From Vibrio toranzoniae (lineage in GTDB: Bacteria > Pseudomonadota > Gammaproteobacteria > Enterobacterales > Vibrionaceae): a stretch of DNA of 64,000 nt. Each line of letters starts with the position of its first letter. Positions within the stretch are counted from its first letter, which is position 1. The translations under genes were made by a program, and so were the position numbers. The notes below the pieces were generated by a model, which ran no database searches, was not told the origin of the DNA, and saw only the letters and a program-made list of their open reading frames with translations. Positions 25,501 through 34,277 of this stretch are shown here, piece by piece. The stretch lies in NCBI RefSeq assembly GCF_024347655.1, contig NZ_AP025514.1, positions 1,426,001-1,490,000 on the forward strand, given 5' to 3'.

Positions 25501-27359
25501 TATCTAAGCACATTCGCCTGCAAGCTGCGTTTAACCACATGCACATCTTCATTGACCCGAATCCAGATTCAGCATCCAGTTGGGTAGAGCGTGATCGTCT
25601 GTTTAATCTGCCTCGTTCAAGCTGGGAAGATTACAATAAGGACCTGATTTCTCAAGGTGGTGGCATCTTCTCTCGTCGCGCGAAATCTATCCCTTTAACG
25701 CCTGAAATTCAGAAAATGCTGGGCACCAAAAAAGCTTCAATGGCGCCAAATGATTTGATCAAAGCGATCTTGTCTATGAAAGTGGATCTACTTTGGAATG
25801 GCGGTATTGGTACTTATGTTAAGTCTTCAAACGAGACTCATACCGATGTAGGTGACCGTGCAAATGACATGCTTCGCATTGATGGCCGCGACCTAAAAGC
25901 TAAAGTTGTTGGCGAAGGTGGTAACTTAGGTATGACTCAGCTGGGTCGTATTGAATATGCGCTAACAGGTGGCCGAGTTAATACTGACTTTGTTGATAAT
26001 GTTGGTGGCGTAGACTGTTCGGATAACGAAGTGAACATTAAAATCTTCTTGAACGGGTTAGTGTCTAATGGTGATCTCACCGTTAAACAACGTAACCAAG
26101 TTCTAGAGTCGATGGAAAATGAAGTAGGCGAAATCGTACTCGATGATGCCTACTGCCAAGCTGAATCTATTTCGGTTACTGAGCATCAAGGTGTTGGCTT
26201 AGTGAAAGAACAAATCCGCTTCATCCACACAATGGAAAAAGCAGGGTACTTGGATCGTGGTTTGGAATACATTCCTGACGATGAAACTTTGCTAGAGCGT
26301 GAGAAGCAAGGCCAAGCGCTAACAAGGCCAGAGCTATCAGTGCTGATTGCTTACGGTAAAATGGTACTGAAAGAAGATCTTGTGAATGATGATATTGCAA
26401 ATGATGAGTTCCATGCTCAGCAACTGATGCAATACTTCCCAACTGAGTTACGCCGTAACTATCATCAACACATGGATAACCATCCGTTACGTGCTGAGAT
26501 CATTGCTACTGCACTTGCAAACCAAATGGTTAACGAGATGGGCTGTAACTTCGTGACTCGTTTGCAAGAAGAGACAGGCGCAAATATTGTTGAAATTGCA
26601 AATGCTTACGCGGCATCTCGTGAGATTTACGGTCTAGGCAAAGTTCTGAAAAGCATTCGTGAGTTGGATAACATCTCAAGTTCTGAAGCTCAATATGAGT
26701 TGCTTTATCATGTGCGTCGCACGTTGCGTCGTCTAGCGCGTTGGTTGCTAAGAAACCGTAATGGTAAACAATCAGTGAATGCATTGATTGAACTTTACCA
26801 AGGGGATGTGGCTGCTATTACTGAGAAACTGGATGAAAACCTAGTGGCGTCAGAAGTAGAAGAGCACCAGGCAATGGCTCAGGTGTGGATTGATCAGGGA
26901 GTAACTGCAGAACTGGCCAATTCGGTGGCTCGTTTGTCTAGCTTGTATTCAGCACTGGATATATCAACAGTGGCTCGAGAAACGGGTAAAACAGTACAAC
27001 AAGCGTCTAAGCTTTACTTCAACCTTGGTGACCGTTTGTCTCTGCACTGGTTCTTGAAACAAATCAATGGCCAAGCAGTGGACAACAACTGGCAAGCGCT
27101 GGCACGTGCGGCATTCAGAGAAGATCTGGACTGGCAGCAACGTCAGCTAACTGGCCAAGTGCTTAATTGCGGTTGTGGTGCCGACCTTGATGTGATTAAA
27201 GCGTTGGATGATTGGATGGAAAGTAACTCTGTTTCTCTACATCGTTGGGAAAGTATCTTGAACGAATTCAAAGTCGGTTCGGTTCATGAGTTTGCTAAGT
27301 TCTCAGTAGCGTTGCGAGAGTTGATGCTATTGAACTTAAACTGCATGTCGACAGACTAG
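22518..27359 (+). CDS. gdhB: NAD-specific glutamate dehydrogenase, large (about 180 kDa) type
   Basis: This 1613-residue enzyme deaminates glutamate to 2-oxoglutarate with NAD, a catabolic route for using amino acids. It belongs to the L-180 class: a long N-terminal region with ACT-like folds (about 1-700), a catalytic core near 780-1200 ([42 protein letters not shown] read in parts, [24 protein letters not shown]) and a helical C-terminus. The ATG with TGGAG seven bases upstream is preferred over an in-frame TTG five codons earlier. It is monocistronic with a terminator. The symbol follows Pseudomonas usage. Confidence 0.92.
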   Translation: [1613 protein letters not shown]

Positions 27360-27693
27360 CGATTAGATAAAAACGAAAAGAAACAAGGGCAGGCCAATAG
27401 GTCTGCCTTTTTCGTTTAGCTGGATAATGAATGACGCTCCAATTACTTCGTCGAGTCACTTATGCTTGGTCAAGTTAGCTTCTAATTGGCCGAGTTGACT
27501 GATGCTCGTTACATGAATAATAGTCAACTGGATCATTTGTTGGGGGATACGATAACGTTTGCTTAATAGTAAGCCTCTTTCTTTAGCTAACTCGATTATC
27601 TTACCTTTACAGGCAGTAATAGATTGAATAGTTGGGTAAATAAGTAAATAATATCGCCCCGTTTACACGGCGCTTTTTTCTATCGGAGGCACA
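27360..27693. other. intergenic region gdhB-pyrD
   Basis: After the terminator the region holds an open minus-strand frame (stop at 27456-27458, open back to about 27663). It has coding-like composition (KGKIIELAKERGLLLSKRY) but no usual start codon before its last third. It may be chance or a remnant. The pyrD promoter must lie in the last part. Confidence 0.35.
27388..27413 (+). terminator. rho-independent terminator after gdhB
   Basis: The arms GGCAGGCC (27388-27395) and GGTCTGCC (27400-27407, one wobble pair) are followed by TTTTT. Confidence 0.8.
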
Positions 27694-28704
27694 ATGCTTT
27701 ACCGTCTAGCCAGAACTGGCTTTTTCCAACTTGATGCCGAAAAGGCACATGATCTTGCAATTCAAAATTTCAAACGCTTCACCGGTACACCTATTGATCT
27801 TTTGTATCGCCAACAATTACCTCACCGACCTGTAGAGTGCATGGGTCTTACTTTTAAAAACCCAGTTGGCCTTGCTGCCGGCCTAGACAAAAACGGCGAA
27901 TGTATTGATGCATTTGGCGCAATGGGTTTTGGTTTCGTGGAAGTAGGGACTGTTACTCCTCGTCCACAAGCAGGTAATGACAAACCACGTTTGTTCCGTC
28001 TTGTTGAAGCCGAAGGTATTATCAACCGCATGGGCTTTAACAACCTTGGTGTCGATAACTTGATTGAGAACGTTAAGAAGTCAAACTACGACGGCATTTT
28101 AGGTATCAACATCGGTAAGAACAAAGACACACCAATTGAGAAGGGTGCGGAGGATTACCTGATCTGTATGGAGAAGGTATATCAATACGCAGGTTACATT
28201 GCGGTAAATATCTCTTCACCAAATACTCCAGGACTTCGTTCATTACAATATGGTGAAGCTCTTGATGATTTATTGTCTGAATTGAAAACCAAGCAATCTG
28301 AATTAGAAGCGAAGCATGGTAAATATGTCCCGCTTGCTCTTAAGATCGCTCCAGATCTAAGTGATGACGAAATCAGCCAGATTTGCGAATCATTGATCAA
28401 AAATAAGATCGATGGTGTGATCGCAACCAACACAACATTAGATCGCAGTATTGTTGATGGCATGAAGCATTGCGACGAAGCGGGTGGCCTAAGCGGACGT
28501 CCAGTTCAATCTCGCAGTACTGAAGTGGTTCGTAAACTCCACGAAGAGTTGGGTGACCAACTGCCGATCATTGGGGTAGGTGGCGTTGACTCTTATGTTG
28601 CTGCAAAAGAGAAAATGATGGCTGGCGCTAAGCTTGTACAAGTTTACTCTGGTTTCATTTACAAAGGTCCAGGCCTTGTAGGCGACATCGTCAAAAATTT
28701 ATAA
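27694..28704 (+). CDS. pyrD: dihydroorotate dehydrogenase (quinone), class 2
   Basis: It oxidises dihydroorotate to orotate in pyrimidine synthesis, passing electrons through FMN to the quinone pool at the inner membrane. The N-terminal amphipathic helix ([21 protein letters not shown]) is the class 2 membrane-binding element. The catalytic serine lies in [13 protein letters not shown] (S174/S175), and FMN-phosphate loops are seen at GVGGVDSY and [12 protein letters not shown]. The length of 336 is identical to E. coli. The start has GGAGG upstream. The next gene is zapC, as in E. coli. Confidence 0.96.
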   Translation: MLYRLARTGFFQLDAEKAHDLAIQNFKRFTGTPIDLLYRQQLPHRPVECMGLTFKNPVGLAAGLDKNGECIDAFGAMGFGFVEVGTVTPRPQAGNDKPRLFRLVEAEGIINRMGFNNLGVDNLIENVKKSNYDGILGINIGKNKDTPIEKGAEDYLICMEKVYQYAGYIAVNISSPNTPGLRSLQYGEALDDLLSELKTKQSELEAKHGKYVPLALKIAPDLSDDEISQICESLIKNKIDGVIATNTTLDRSIVDGMKHCDEAGGLSGRPVQSRSTEVVRKLHEELGDQLPIIGVGGVDSYVAAKEKMMAGAKLVQVYSGFIYKGPGLVGDIVKNL

Positions 28705-28802
28705 TCTTCAAAAAGCTTTTATCCTTATAAAAGCGACAATCTGGCATCGTCTTGTTAAAAGAGACACTGTAACTCACTGAGTTGTAGAGAAAAGCGATAA
28801 GA

Positions 28803-28830
28803 AAGAGGAATTCATTTCCTCTTTTTTTTT
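28803..28830 (+). terminator. rho-independent terminator after pyrD
   Basis: The arms AAGAGGAA and TTCCTCTT around TTCAT are followed by a run of T. They separate pyrD from zapC. Confidence 0.85.
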
Positions 28831-28911
28831 GCCTATTGCTCAGTAAAATTACTGTAATTGAAGGTAATTTTGCGTTTTACCTAACGGAATGGTTCAACAG
28901 TGTGAGACGAA

Positions 28912-29460
28912 ATGATGCTTAAACCTAGCGATACATGGAATTGGTATTATGATGATCAGCAATGTTCATTAATGCTAAACCTCGGAGAGGATATGGTTTT
29001 TAAAACGAATCTGGTCCGCAACAAGCTGGTGGACTGCGCGTTTAAAGATAATGAATTCACTGTTGATGATGCATCTGCATACCAAACCTTCAAAGAACAA
29101 ATTTCTGGCTTAGATCTATCTGAGCCTCGTCAAGCTGAACTGGCACTCTATTGTGTGGCAGCAAAGCGCTTCCATAAGCCTGTACAGCCTAAGAGTTGGT
29201 TTTTCGACTCACAAGGCACTGGCCATGAATATCCTCAAGAAGGGGATATTGTACAAATGAATAACGAGCATAGCTTAGGGTATTTCATTGTATTGGAAGT
29301 GGGAGAGTGTGCGAGCCTATGTGCATTTGTCGACCTAGAAGAGTTCCTGCTGACGCCTTCAAAAGGGCTGCGCTTTGGAGACTCAATCAAAGTAATGCAC
29401 GATAGAATGGTAGACGCGAATACTATCCTGCATAAAACACACATAGCGATGGTAGGTTAG
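28912..29460 (+). CDS. zapC: cell division protein ZapC
   Basis: ZapC binds FtsZ in the cytoplasm and stabilises Z-ring bundling at the division site. The 182-residue sequence matches E. coli ZapC along its length: KPSDTWNWYYD for KPDDNWRWYYD, LNLGEDMVFKTNL, ELALYCVAAKRFHKPVQPKSWFF, and GLRFGDSIKVMHDRM for QLGDAIKIMNDRL. The position after pyrD is conserved. Two adjacent ATG codons could each be the start; the second would give 181 residues. A weak GAG lies just upstream. It has its own terminator. Confidence 0.92.
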   Translation: MMLKPSDTWNWYYDDQQCSLMLNLGEDMVFKTNLVRNKLVDCAFKDNEFTVDDASAYQTFKEQISGLDLSEPRQAELALYCVAAKRFHKPVQPKSWFFDSQGTGHEYPQEGDIVQMNNEHSLGYFIVLEVGECASLCAFVDLEEFLLTPSKGLRFGDSIKVMHDRMVDANTILHKTHIAMVG

Positions 29461-29523
29461 CTTCTAATCTAGTATGTCATTTAACGTTCCTCACTAGACA
29501 AAACTCACAGAAACCTTCCTCAT

Positions 29524-29548
29524 AATCGGCTTAATAGCCGATTTTTTT
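29524..29548 (+). terminator. rho-independent terminator after zapC
   Basis: The arms AATCGGCT and AGCCGATT around TAAT are followed by a T run. Confidence 0.85.
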
Positions 29549-29780
29549 GTGCCTAAAAAATCTCATCTTGATAAATACATCACCTCCCAATCATATAAAT
29601 AGTGAACTTATGGCTATTTTTTCACCTTAATTTCTGCCTATTTCCACTACTAGAAGTGGAAATTGCCTGCCTTTATTCCTTGTTTTAAGTCTTTTGTAAC
29701 TCAATTTCATCCATAAATCCTTTCTGGTATATACCAATTTTAAGGTGAATATAAATTCACGCCACTACTTTGGTTAATAG

Positions 29781-29909
29781 ATGGTCAGAAATGGAGTTGG
29801 TTTGATAGGTCTTGTGTCCTCAGGGGGGGTGGGTAAGCGATCGCTTCAACACTGTGCATTTGCTAGCCAGTTAGTTGAAAGATTCAATGAAAATCCGAGT
29901 TTAGTGTGA
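29781..29909 (+). CDS. possible small ORF or gene remnant with P-loop-like motif
   Basis: The 42-residue frame MVRNGVGLIGLVSSGGVG... continues KRSLQHCAFASQLVERF. The GLVSSGGVGKRS segment resembles the Walker A of ParA/MinD-like ATPases (KGGVGKTT), with Arg in place of the usual Thr/Ser. It is too short to be an ATPase. No convincing ribosome binding site is present. It may be the 5-prime stub of a lost gene, or chance. Confidence 0.25.
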   Translation: MVRNGVGLIGLVSSGGVGKRSLQHCAFASQLVERFNENPSLV

Positions 29910-29930
29910 TGCTCTAGTAGCAAATTCAGG

Positions 29931-29936
29931 TATAAT
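29931..29936 (+). promoter_or_regulatory. candidate -10 box of rlmKL
   Basis: A perfect TATAAT lies 30 bp upstream of the rlmKL start. No good -35 hexamer is seen at the usual distance. Confidence 0.4.
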
Positions 29937-29966
29937 CGAGCTAATTTTTATCAATAAAAGAACACT

Positions 29967-32087
29967 ATGAATCAATATCTAGCGGTTACCTCAAACGGCC
30001 TTGAGAATTTATTAGTTGAAGAACTAACCCAACTAGGGATTACAAACGCAAAACCTGTTCAAGCAGGTGTTAAATTCAAAGCGACCAATGAGCAAATTTA
30101 TCGTTGTTGTTTATGGAGCCGTCTGGCTTCTCGATTTGTACGTGTCCTTTCTGAATTCACTTGTATGGACGACATGGATTTGTACCTATCAACCACTGCG
30201 GTTAACTGGGTAAATCAATTCCACAGCTCTAAGCGTTTTGTTGTTGACTTCAATGGTACGAACAACGAAATCCGTAATAGCCAATACGGTGCGATGAAAG
30301 TAAAAGATGCCGTTGTTGATTGCTTCGAGAAGAAGTCTTTGCCACGTCCTTCAATCAGCAAAGAGAACCCAGACGTTCGTATTCACGTTCGTCTACACCG
30401 CGATAAAGCGATTCTTGGTGTTGATATGGTAGGTAGCGGTCTTCACCAACGTGGTTACCGTCCTGAATCAGGTCGAGCACCATTGCGTGAAACTCTTGCT
30501 GCCGCGATTCTTCTTCGTAGTGGTTGGGATGCAACGAAACCTTTCCTTGACCCTATGTGTGGTTCAGGCACGTTAGTGATTGAAGCGGCGATGATGGCTG
30601 CAAACATGGCTCCAGGTGTTAAACGTCAGAAGTGGTGTTTTGAATCACTAGAAGATTTTAAACCAGAGCTATGGGCTGAAGTGAAAGCTGAAGCGAATGT
30701 TCAAGGCCGTCGTGGTGTTAAGAAAGTGGAATGTAAGTTCTATGGCTACGACAATGATGAACGCATGATCAAAACAGCGCGCGACAATGCTCGTCGTGCC
30801 GGTGTTGAAGAGTTGATTGAATTCGAAGTAGGTGATGCAGCAAAACTTAAACGCCCTACAGAATTTACCGATGGTGTGATTGTTTCTAACCCGCCTTACG
30901 GTGAACGTCTGGGTACCGAGCCGGGTCTTATTGCTCTTTACACAGCATTCGGCGCGCAGCTTAAAGCGGAATTTGGCGGTTGTAACGCGTCTATCTTCTC
31001 TAGTTCAGACGAACTACTTAGCTGCTTACGCATGCGTGCAGACAAACAGTTCAAATTGAACAACGGTGCGTTACCGTGTCACCAAAAGAATTACTCAATC
31101 TCAGATCGTCCGATGTCAGAGCGTCCGACAGGCGAGCAAGAACAATTGATTGCGCCTGATTTTGCGAACCGTCTTAAAAAGAATATCGGTAAAATAGGCA
31201 AGTGGGCTAAGAAAGAGCAATTAGATTGTTACCGTATCTATGATGCGGATTTACCAGAATACAATGTAGCGATTGACGTATATCCAGGTCACCTAGTGAT
31301 TCAAGAATACGCAGCTCCTAAAGACGTACCAGAAGATAAAGCAAAACGTCGTCTAACCGATATCATCCGTGCAGCTATTCAAGTGACTGGCGTTGAAGCG
31401 AACAACGTTGTGCTTAAAGTGCGTCAGAAACAGAAAGGTCGTTCTCAATATCAAAAAATGGCTCAAGACTCATCGAACCTAGAAGTGAATGAATACGGCG
31501 TTAAGTTGATTGTTAATCTTCACGATTACCTAGATACGGGCTTATTCCTAGATCATAAGATCACTCGTCGTCGTATTGGTGAGATGGCCGCAGGTAAAGA
31601 TTTCCTAAACTTGTTTGCTTACACAGGTAGTGCATCTGTTCATGCTGCTGTGGGCGGCGCACGTTCTACAACAACAGTAGATATGTCTAATACCTATCTA
31701 CAGTGGGCAAAACAGAACATGGAGCTTAACGGACGTGTTGGTCGTCAACATCAGTTCGTTCAAGCTGACTGTCTACAATGGCTGGCTAAAGAGCAGGGTT
31801 CTTACGATCTGATCTTTATTGATCCACCAACATTCTCGAACTCAAAGCGTATGGATCAATCTTTTGATGTTCAGCGTGATCACATTCAGTTGATGGAAAA
31901 CCTTAAACGTCTTCTTCGTGAAGAAGGCACGATAGTGTTCTCTAACAACAAACGTCACTTTAAAATGGACGTGGAAGCTCTAGAGGAGTTAGGTCTTAAA
32001 GCTCAGAATATTTCAGCTAAAACACTTCCATTGGACTTCTCTCGCAATAAGCACATTCATAACTGCTGGTTGATTACACACAAGTAA
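29967..32087 (+). CDS. rlmKL: bifunctional 23S rRNA methyltransferase RlmKL
   Basis: One chain carries two SAM-dependent methyltransferases that modify 23S rRNA: m2G2445 (RlmL, N-terminal half) and m7G2069 (RlmK, C-terminal half). The THUMP domain is at about 45-155. The RlmL catalytic motif NPPYGERLG lies near 310. The RlmK Rossmann segment [20 protein letters not shown] lies near 548 and [11 protein letters not shown] near 620. The length of 706 compares with 702 in E. coli. It heads a run of same-strand genes with a glutaredoxin-like gene, uup and DUF3466. Confidence 0.95.
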   Translation: MNQYLAVTSNGLENLLVEELTQLGITNAKPVQAGVKFKATNEQIYRCCLWSRLASRFVRVLSEFTCMDDMDLYLSTTAVNWVNQFHSSKRFVVDFNGTNNEIRNSQYGAMKVKDAVVDCFEKKSLPRPSISKENPDVRIHVRLHRDKAILGVDMVGSGLHQRGYRPESGRAPLRETLAAAILLRSGWDATKPFLDPMCGSGTLVIEAAMMAANMAPGVKRQKWCFESLEDFKPELWAEVKAEANVQGRRGVKKVECKFYGYDNDERMIKTARDNARRAGVEELIEFEVGDAAKLKRPTEFTDGVIVSNPPYGERLGTEPGLIALYTAFGAQLKAEFGGCNASIFSSSDELLSCLRMRADKQFKLNNGALPCHQKNYSISDRPMSERPTGEQEQLIAPDFANRLKKNIGKIGKWAKKEQLDCYRIYDADLPEYNVAIDVYPGHLVIQEYAAPKDVPEDKAKRRLTDIIRAAIQVTGVEANNVVLKVRQKQKGRSQYQKMAQDSSNLEVNEYGVKLIVNLHDYLDTGLFLDHKITRRRIGEMAAGKDFLNLFAYTGSASVHAAVGGARSTTTVDMSNTYLQWAKQNMELNGRVGRQHQFVQADCLQWLAKEQGSYDLIFIDPPTFSNSKRMDQSFDVQRDHIQLMENLKRLLREEGTIVFSNNKRHFKMDVEALEELGLKAQNISAKTLPLDFSRNKHIHNCWLITHK

Positions 32088-32113
32088 TCAAAGAGATTGT
32101 ATAAGGATATAGA

Positions 32114-32374
32114 GTGCTGACTCTCTACAGTACAGAAGGGTGCCATCTATGTGAGATGGCATTCCAACTCACGGAACAGTTAAACATTAGCCATCACGTC
32201 AATGTTGTCGACATAGCATTTGATGATGAGCTATTTTCCCGTTACGGGGTCACTATTCCGGTACTCAAATTTGAAAGCTCTGATTGTACTCAAAGCTCAG
32301 AGCTTAACTGGCCATTTGGCTTGTTAGAACTTAATGATTGGTTAAAAAAGAATGGCATTACTTACAATTCATAA
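32114..32374 (+). CDS. glutaredoxin-like protein
   Basis: This 86-residue thioredoxin-fold protein has an active-site CHLC (STEGCHLCEMA, C9 and C12) and the cis-proline region YGVTIPVLKF. It is a short member of the glutaredoxin-like DUF836 type. The start is GTG, supported by AAGGA seven bases upstream. The last 23 bases overlap uup, so it is probably translated in one operon with rlmKL and uup. A cytoplasmic thiol role is likely; the partner is unknown. Confidence 0.82.
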   Translation: MLTLYSTEGCHLCEMAFQLTEQLNISHHVNVVDIAFDDELFSRYGVTIPVLKFESSDCTQSSELNWPFGLLELNDWLKKNGITYNS

Positions 32375-34268
32375 CGGGCAATTAGCGTTTGGCGATCACC
32401 CGTTATTAGATCGTGCGGATTTTGCGTTGCAAGAAAACGAACGTGTGTGTTTAGTAGGGCGCAATGGCGCGGGTAAGTCGACATTGATGAAAATCCTATC
32501 TGGGAACATCATCATGGATGACGGCAAGATGCAAATCACGCAAGATGTGGTTGTGTCTCGTCTGGAACAAGATCCACCGCGTAATGAGCAAGGTACCGTT
32601 TATGATTACGTTGCTGGTGGCCTAGCGGAAATCGGTGAACAGTTGAAGATCTACCATGATCTTTTGGATCTCATCGGTACTGATCCGAGTGAAAAGAACC
32701 TAAACCGTCTTACTCGTGTTCAAGAGCAGTTGGATCATGCCAACGCATGGCGTTTCGAAGATCGAGTAAGTAACGTAATGGCGGCGCTTAATCTAACTGC
32801 TGAGACAAAACTGACCGATTTGTCTGGTGGCTGGCAACGTAAAGCGGCCCTTGCTCGTGCACTTGTGTGTGATCCAGACGTTCTACTTCTAGATGAACCG
32901 ACTAACCACTTGGATGTCGCGACTATTGAATGGTTAGAAGGCTTCCTGAAAGACTTCCGTGGCTCAATCATCTTTATTTCGCATGACCGTGCGTTCATTA
33001 AGTCGATGGCAACACGCATCGTCGACCTTGATCGCGGCAAGCTGAGCTCGTTTCCTGGCGATTATGAAAACTACCTATTAGAGAAAGAAGAAGCGTTGCG
33101 TGTTGAAGAAATGCAGAATGCTGAATTCGATAAAAAGCTTGCTCAAGAAGAAGTTTGGATTCGTCAGGGGATCAAAGCTCGTCGAACTCGTAACGAAGGC
33201 CGTGTACGTGCACTGAAGAAGCTGCGAGAAGAACGCATCAATCGTCGTGAAGTGCAGGGTAAAGCGGTTATCCAGATTGATGATAGTCAACGCTCAGGCA
33301 AGATTGTATTCGAAGCCGAAAATCTTAACTTTGGCTTTGAAGGCAAAGAAATTGTTAAGGACTTCAACTTCAACATTATGCGTGGCGATCGTATTGCTCT
33401 GATTGGCCCGAATGGTTGTGGTAAGAGTACGGTACTTAAGTTGCTTCTTGACCAACTTAAACCTGATTCTGGTCGCTTGCACTGCGGTACTAAACTTGAA
33501 GTGGCTTACTTCGACCAATACCGTGAAATCCTAGACCCTGAGAAGTCAGTTATCGATAACTTAGCGGATGGCAAGCAAGAAGTGACAGTCGGTGGCCGTG
33601 AGCGCCATGCACTGAGCTATTTACAAGATTTCTTATTCTCTCCTAAACGTGCTCGTACTCCTGTTAAAGCGCTATCTGGTGGTGAGAAAAACCGTCTGTT
33701 ATTGGCGCGTATTTTCCTTAAGTCGAACAACTTGTTGATTCTCGATGAGCCAACCAATGATCTAGATATCGAAACTTTGGAACTTTTAGAAGATTTGCTT
33801 GCCAACTATCAGGGTACGCTTCTTTTAGTAAGCCACGATCGTCAATTTGTAGATAACACAGTGATGACAAGTTGGATCTTTGAAGGTAACGGCGTGATTG
33901 AAGAATTTGTTGGTGGCTACCACGATGCTCAGCAGCAAAGAAAGCAGGCATTAGAGTACCGACAGGTTGAAAAGCCATCAAAGCCTGAGAAAGTAGTTGA
34001 GGAAACTCCCAAAACTGCGCCAGTTAAGGCTAAACCTAAGAAGTTATCGTATAAGCTACAACGAGAACTAGAAGCGCTACCAATGCGTTTAGAAGAATTG
34101 GAAACTCAAATTGAAACTCTTCAGGAAGAAGTCAACGATCCAAGCTTCTTTTCAAAATCTGTAGAGCAGACACAACCAGTATTAGATAAGCTATCTGCAG
34201 CAGAGCAGGAGCTTGAAGTTGCTTTTGAGCGCTGGGAAGAGCTCGAGGCACTACAACAGGAAAGTTAA
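32352..34268 (+). CDS. uup: ABC-F ATPase Uup
   Basis: This soluble ABC-F protein has two ATPase domains and no membrane part. It acts on ribosomes and has been linked to precise excision of transposons and to branched DNA. Walker A motifs are GRNGAGKST (about 36) and GPNGCGKST (about 351); signatures are LSGGWQRK and LSGGEKNR; Walker B/linker segments read LLLDEPTNHLD and LILDEPTNDLD. A C-terminal coiled-coil (KKLSYKLQRELEALP onward, about 565-638) is the Uup DNA-binding tail. It follows rlmKL as in E. coli. Confidence 0.94.
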   Translation: MALLTIHNGQLAFGDHPLLDRADFALQENERVCLVGRNGAGKSTLMKILSGNIIMDDGKMQITQDVVVSRLEQDPPRNEQGTVYDYVAGGLAEIGEQLKIYHDLLDLIGTDPSEKNLNRLTRVQEQLDHANAWRFEDRVSNVMAALNLTAETKLTDLSGGWQRKAALARALVCDPDVLLLDEPTNHLDVATIEWLEGFLKDFRGSIIFISHDRAFIKSMATRIVDLDRGKLSSFPGDYENYLLEKEEALRVEEMQNAEFDKKLAQEEVWIRQGIKARRTRNEGRVRALKKLREERINRREVQGKAVIQIDDSQRSGKIVFEAENLNFGFEGKEIVKDFNFNIMRGDRIALIGPNGCGKSTVLKLLLDQLKPDSGRLHCGTKLEVAYFDQYREILDPEKSVIDNLADGKQEVTVGGRERHALSYLQDFLFSPKRARTPVKALSGGEKNRLLLARIFLKSNNLLILDEPTNDLDIETLELLEDLLANYQGTLLLVSHDRQFVDNTVMTSWIFEGNGVIEEFVGGYHDAQQQRKQALEYRQVEKPSKPEKVVEETPKTAPVKAKPKKLSYKLQRELEALPMRLEELETQIETLQEEVNDPSFFSKSVEQTQPVLDKLSAAEQELEVAFERWEELEALQQES

Positions 34269-34277
34269 GAAGTAATA

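Larger units (their letters stand above)
29461..29966. other. intergenic region zapC-rlmKL
   Basis: It contains the zapC terminator and a TATAAT at 29931-29936 that can serve rlmKL. It also holds a 42-codon frame at 29781-29909 described separately. A T/G-rich stretch with a run of seven G lies near 29824-29830. Nothing else is recognised. Confidence 0.5.
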
